NCBI GenBank assembly: GCA_023417515.1 | Contig: JAEZFL010000089.1 | Coordinates: 1 to 25,477, forward strand | Reading direction: 5' to 3' | DNA from: Pseudomonadota bacterium | GTDB taxonomy: Bacteria; Pseudomonadota; Alphaproteobacteria; Sphingomonadales; Sphingomonadaceae | DNA: 25,477 bases | In this document: positions 23,253 to 25,477 of the stretch, piece by piece | How positions within the stretch are numbered: the first letter of the stretch is position 1 | How the letters are laid out: every line of letters begins with the position of its first letter | Notes under the pieces: model-generated | What the model was told of the DNA's origin: nothing | Database searches by the model: none | What the model saw: the letters and a program-made list of their open reading frames with translations, nothing else | Position numbers and translations under genes: made by a program

Positions 23253-23474
23253 GTGCCGACTGCAAAGTTGCCGGACCCCAAGAAGGCCTTCCCGCTGCGC
23301 ATCGAGCCGGCCCTGTGGGACCAGCTCGAGCGCTGCGCGGCGGCCGAGTTTCGAAGCGTCAATGCCCAGATCGAGGTGCTTCTGCGCGAGGCGCTGGCAC
23401 GCCGCGGAATCAAGGTCCCCCCGCCGCAACAGCGCCCGCGCGGCCGGCCCAAGAAGGAGGGCGGCGCGTCGTGA
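23253..23474 (+). CDS. Arc-type ribbon-helix-helix DNA-binding protein
   Basis: The 73-residue protein has the Arc/MetJ ribbon-helix-helix pattern: a beta strand AFPLRIEP (12-19), helix A ALWDQLERCAAAEF, the RSVNAQIEVLLREAL turn and helix B (34-48; compare RSVNSEI of phage Arc), then a basic AT-hook-like tail (RPRGRPKKEG). It should dimerise and bind short DNA operators. The GTG at 23253 follows GGGAGG (23242-23247) and lies 15 bases past the SPFH stop, so it is co-transcribed. It could be an autoregulator of the SPFH operon or an antitoxin-like protein; no toxin is adjacent. Confidence 0.88.
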   Translation: MPTAKLPDPKKAFPLRIEPALWDQLERCAAAEFRSVNAQIEVLLREALARRGIKVPPPQQRPRGRPKKEGGAS

Positions 23475-23520
23475 CCGGCATCGCCTTTCGCTTGTAGCGG
23501 CAAAGGCCTATATCCGCGCC

Positions 23521-24657
23521 ATGTCCGTACGCCCCTGGAGAGATATCCATCGCCGCCCGTCGCGGCAGATCATGGTCGGCAACGTCGCCGTCGGCGGCGA
23601 TGCGCCGTTGACGGTTCAGACCATGACCAACACGCCGACCTCCGACGCGCGCGCCACGATCGACCAGATCCGGCGCTGCGAGGAGGCGGGCGTGGACATC
23701 ATCCGCGTGTCGTGCCCGGACGTCGAGAGCACCGCGGCGCTGAAGCAGATTGTCCGCGCGGCGAAGGTGCCGATCGTCGCGGACATCCACTTCCACTACA
23801 AGCGCGCGCTCGAGGCGGCCGACGCGGGAGCGGCGTGCCTCAGGATCAACCCGGGCAATATCGGCTCCGAGGAAAGGGTGCGCGAGGTAATCGCGGCGGC
23901 CAAGGCCAATGGCTGCGCGATCCGCATCGGGGTCAATGCCGGAAGCCTCGAGAAGGACCTGCTCGAAAAGTATGGCGAGCCGTGCCCGGAGGCTCTGGTC
24001 GAGAGCGCGCTCGACCATATCAAGATCCTGCAGGACCACGACTTCCACGAATATAAGGTCGCGGTGAAGGCGAGCGATGTCTTCCTTGCGGTTGCCTCCT
24101 ACATGCAGCTTTCCGAAGCGGTCGACTGCCCTCTCCATCTCGGCATCACCGAGGCGGGCGGCCTCATCGGCGGCACGGTAAAGTCGGCGCTGGGTATCGG
24201 CAACCTGCTCTGGGCCGGGATCGGCGACACGATCCGCGTCAGCCTTTCGGCGGAGCCCGAAGAGGAGGTCCGCGTCGGCTATGAGATACTGAAATCACTT
24301 GGCCTGCGTACCCGCGGGGTCCGGGTCGTCAGTTGCCCGAGCTGCGCGCGCCAGGGTTTTGCCGTGATCCGCACGGTGCAGGCGCTTGAAGATGCTCTCC
24401 AGCACATCAAGACGCCGATGTCGCTCTCGGTGTTGGGGTGTGTCGTCAACGGCCCGGGGGAGGCGCGCGAGACCGACATCGGCATCACCGGCGGCGGCAA
24501 CGGCAAGCACATGGTCTACCTGTCTGGCGTGACCGACCACCATGTCGCGGACGCCGATATGATCCAGCACATCGTAAAGCTGGTCGAAACCAAGGCGGCC
24601 GAGATCGAGGCAGGAAACGCCGTGAGCATGGACACATTGCACGGCAAGGCGGCCTAG
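23521..24657 (+). CDS. ispG: 4-hydroxy-3-methylbut-2-enyl diphosphate synthase IspG (GcpE)
   Basis: IspG converts MEcPP to HMBPP in the penultimate step of the MEP isoprenoid pathway, using a 4Fe-4S cluster. The 378-residue, bacterial two-domain type protein has the TIM-barrel half (VQTMTNTPTSD, IIRVSCPD, VADIHFHYKRAL, LRINPGNIG, RIGVNAGSLE, LGITEAGG) and the cluster half with VSCPSCARQGF (Cys272, Cys275), LGCVVNGPGE (Cys307, Glu314) and GITGGGNGKH. The ATG at 23521 matches the family start (SVRPWRDIHRRPSRQIMVGN); an upstream in-frame extension is not conserved. No Shine-Dalgarno is seen, and GGCCTATAT (about 23506-23514) may be a -10 region giving a short leader. Confidence 0.98.
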   Translation: MSVRPWRDIHRRPSRQIMVGNVAVGGDAPLTVQTMTNTPTSDARATIDQIRRCEEAGVDIIRVSCPDVESTAALKQIVRAAKVPIVADIHFHYKRALEAADAGAACLRINPGNIGSEERVREVIAAAKANGCAIRIGVNAGSLEKDLLEKYGEPCPEALVESALDHIKILQDHDFHEYKVAVKASDVFLAVASYMQLSEAVDCPLHLGITEAGGLIGGTVKSALGIGNLLWAGIGDTIRVSLSAEPEEEVRVGYEILKSLGLRTRGVRVVSCPSCARQGFAVIRTVQALEDALQHIKTPMSLSVLGCVVNGPGEARETDIGITGGGNGKHMVYLSGVTDHHVADADMIQHIVKLVETKAAEIEAGNAVSMDTLHGKAA

Positions 24658-24971
24658 AGGGTCGCCGCTTGCTGCCGCGGCAAGTTGCGGGCGTTGAGCA
24701 AAGGCATTGAGGATTGACTGGCGCTCCCCAAAACGCGATCGCGCCGGCCCTAAACTGCGCGGTGGTCATCGATCTTCGCCGCGTGGGCGAGGGCCCATAT
24801 TCACGGTCACCTCTCCCGCCGCTCCTCGGCAAAGACCAGATTGGTCGCATATGCGCGGGGCCAGGAGTTCGAATGGCTCAGTTCGATGCCCTCGTCGGTC
24901 TGCCCCACCTCCTCCTGCCCGGCGCCGCGGTCGGATTTGACAGCCGCGCGAACAGCCGACAAAGCGCGCGC
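24658..24971. other. Intergenic region between ispG and the GNAT gene; no firm feature
   Basis: This 314-base gap has no convincing separate gene. CTTGC-TGCCGCG-GCAAG near 24668-24684 is a weak hairpin after ispG without a T-run. TTGACA at 24937-24942 looks like a -35 box but has no matching -10. CCAGGAG (24861-24867) lies five bases before an in-frame ATG at 24873 that would extend the downstream acetyltransferase by 33 residues. GCCA...TGGC around GGAGTTCGAA resembles a tRNA T-arm but has no partner arms. Confidence 0.5.
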
Positions 24972-25451
24972 ATGACCCTCCATATCCGCCCGGCTTTACC
25001 CGCTGACCTCTCCCTGATCGCCGGGTTCATCCGCGACCTTGCCGACTATGAAAAGCTGACGCACGAGGTTCGCTTCGACGAGGTGACCCTTGGTCAGAAA
25101 CTTTTCGGAGAGCGTCCCTATGCCGAAGTCGTAATCGGCGAGATTGACGGGACACCGCAGGGGTTTGCGCTCTTCTTCCACAATTTCTCGACCTTCGAGG
25201 GAAAGCCCGGAATTTACCTAGAGGATCTGTTCGTGCGCCCCGATGCGCGCGGATCAGGACTCGGCCGGGCCCTGCTCGCGCATCTTGCGAAGCTCTGCGC
25301 GGAACGCGATTGCGCTCGCCTCGAATGGTCAGTCCTCGACTGGAACCTGCCCTCGATCGGTTTCTACAAGAAGCTCGGCGCCCGGATGATGGACGAATGG
25401 ACGGTGATGCGCGTCGACGGCGAGGCGTTGACAAGGCTATCCGGCTCCTGA
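24972..25451 (+). CDS. GNAT N-acetyltransferase, spermidine/diamine acetyltransferase-like
   Basis: The 159-residue protein is a GNAT acetyltransferase close in pattern to eukaryotic SSAT (SAT1/SAT2). It has LHIRPALPADLSLIAGFIRDLADYE at the N-terminus, FHNFSTFEGKPGIYLEDLFV, the acetyl-CoA pyrophosphate loop RPDARGSGLGRALL, and WSVLDWNLPSIGFYKKLGA with the family's tyrosine. SSAT-like bacterial enzymes acetylate polyamines, thialysine or other small amines; the substrate here is not known. The ATG at 24972 gives the family-standard start but has no Shine-Dalgarno. An in-frame ATG at 24873 has CCAGGAG before it, and would add a 33-residue non-conserved leader. Nothing more is seen in the 26 bases after the stop. 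Confidence 0.9.
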   Translation: MTLHIRPALPADLSLIAGFIRDLADYEKLTHEVRFDEVTLGQKLFGERPYAEVVIGEIDGTPQGFALFFHNFSTFEGKPGIYLEDLFVRPDARGSGLGRALLAHLAKLCAERDCARLEWSVLDWNLPSIGFYKKLGARMMDEWTVMRVDGEALTRLSGS

Positions 25452-25477
25452 ACCTTGCATCACCCCGGAGAGATCCG

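Noticed and set aside
23253..23474. Antitoxin of a type II toxin-antitoxin pair
   Set aside because: The RHH protein is next to an SPFH membrane protein and ispG. No small toxin gene (RelE, MazF, PIN or similar) is adjacent on either side.
24855..24882. tRNA-like T-arm (GGAGTTCGAAT) upstream of the GNAT gene
   Set aside because: No acceptor, D or anticodon stems can be placed around it, and the flanking bases do not pair as a T-stem. It is a chance hairpin.
24937..24965. TTGACA as a promoter for the GNAT gene
   Set aside because: The -35 match is perfect, but no -10-like hexamer lies 16-18 bases downstream, so I note it only within the intergenic entry.

Overview
This 25.5 kb window looks like chromosome from a high-GC alphaproteobacterium, most likely a sphingomonad. 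Four things point that way: a class I (archaeal-type) lysyl-tRNA synthetase; a ruvC-ruvA / ruvB-ybgC-tolQ-tolR-tolA-tolB-pal neighbourhood; a strongly GC-biased third codon position throughout; and several families of interspersed inverted repeats in almost every sizeable intergenic gap. The genus assignment is inference. No phage, IS element, tRNA, rRNA or CRISPR array is seen.

Layout. (1) 1-4905, minus strand: thiC (3' end beyond the window) under a TPP riboswitch, preceded by ung and an MpaB/DUF2236-family gene, then a DAACS-type cation symporter with unusual ion-site residues. (2) 5079-6886, plus strand: an overlapping msrB-msrA pair, both predicted to be exported, then a small secreted Q/R-rich helical protein. 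(3) 7110-8696, minus: class I lysS. (4) 8839-19929: the recombination and cell-envelope block, ruvC-ruvA, ruvB, ybgC, tolQ, tolR, tolA, tolB, pal. Two things interrupt it. A three-gene minus-strand operon (10029-12826) encodes a heme-oxygenase-like diiron oxidase/oxygenase (HDO), a guanidine-modifying amidinohydrolase and an NPPF-type methyltransferase. A secreted DUF3089 alpha/beta-hydrolase lies between ruvB and ybgC. (5) 20075-22091, minus: two exported hydrolases, an S1/P1 nuclease and an isoaspartyl peptidase/asparaginase. (6) 22335-25451, plus: an SPFH membrane protein with an Arc-type ribbon-helix-helix regulator, ispG (isoprenoid MEP pathway), and an SSAT-like GNAT acetyltransferase.

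The best candidate for an undescribed system is the HDO-amidinohydrolase-methyltransferase operon. Its genes are 6 and 2 bases apart, it lies on the strand opposite to its neighbours, and it splits ruvA from ruvB. The HDO keeps a full set of diiron-ligand candidates and the amidinohydrolase keeps its Asp/Glu/His/Cys catalytic set, which suggests a small pathway acting on arginine or another guanidino compound. The substrate is unknown.

A second theme is repeats doing work inside genes. One inverted-repeat element supplies the ribosome-binding site of tolR and could hide it in a hairpin. A second copy of the same family supplies the start codon and first codons of the S1/P1 nuclease. Most other repeats sit at convergent or divergent gene junctions and may act as terminators or mRNA-stabilising structures.
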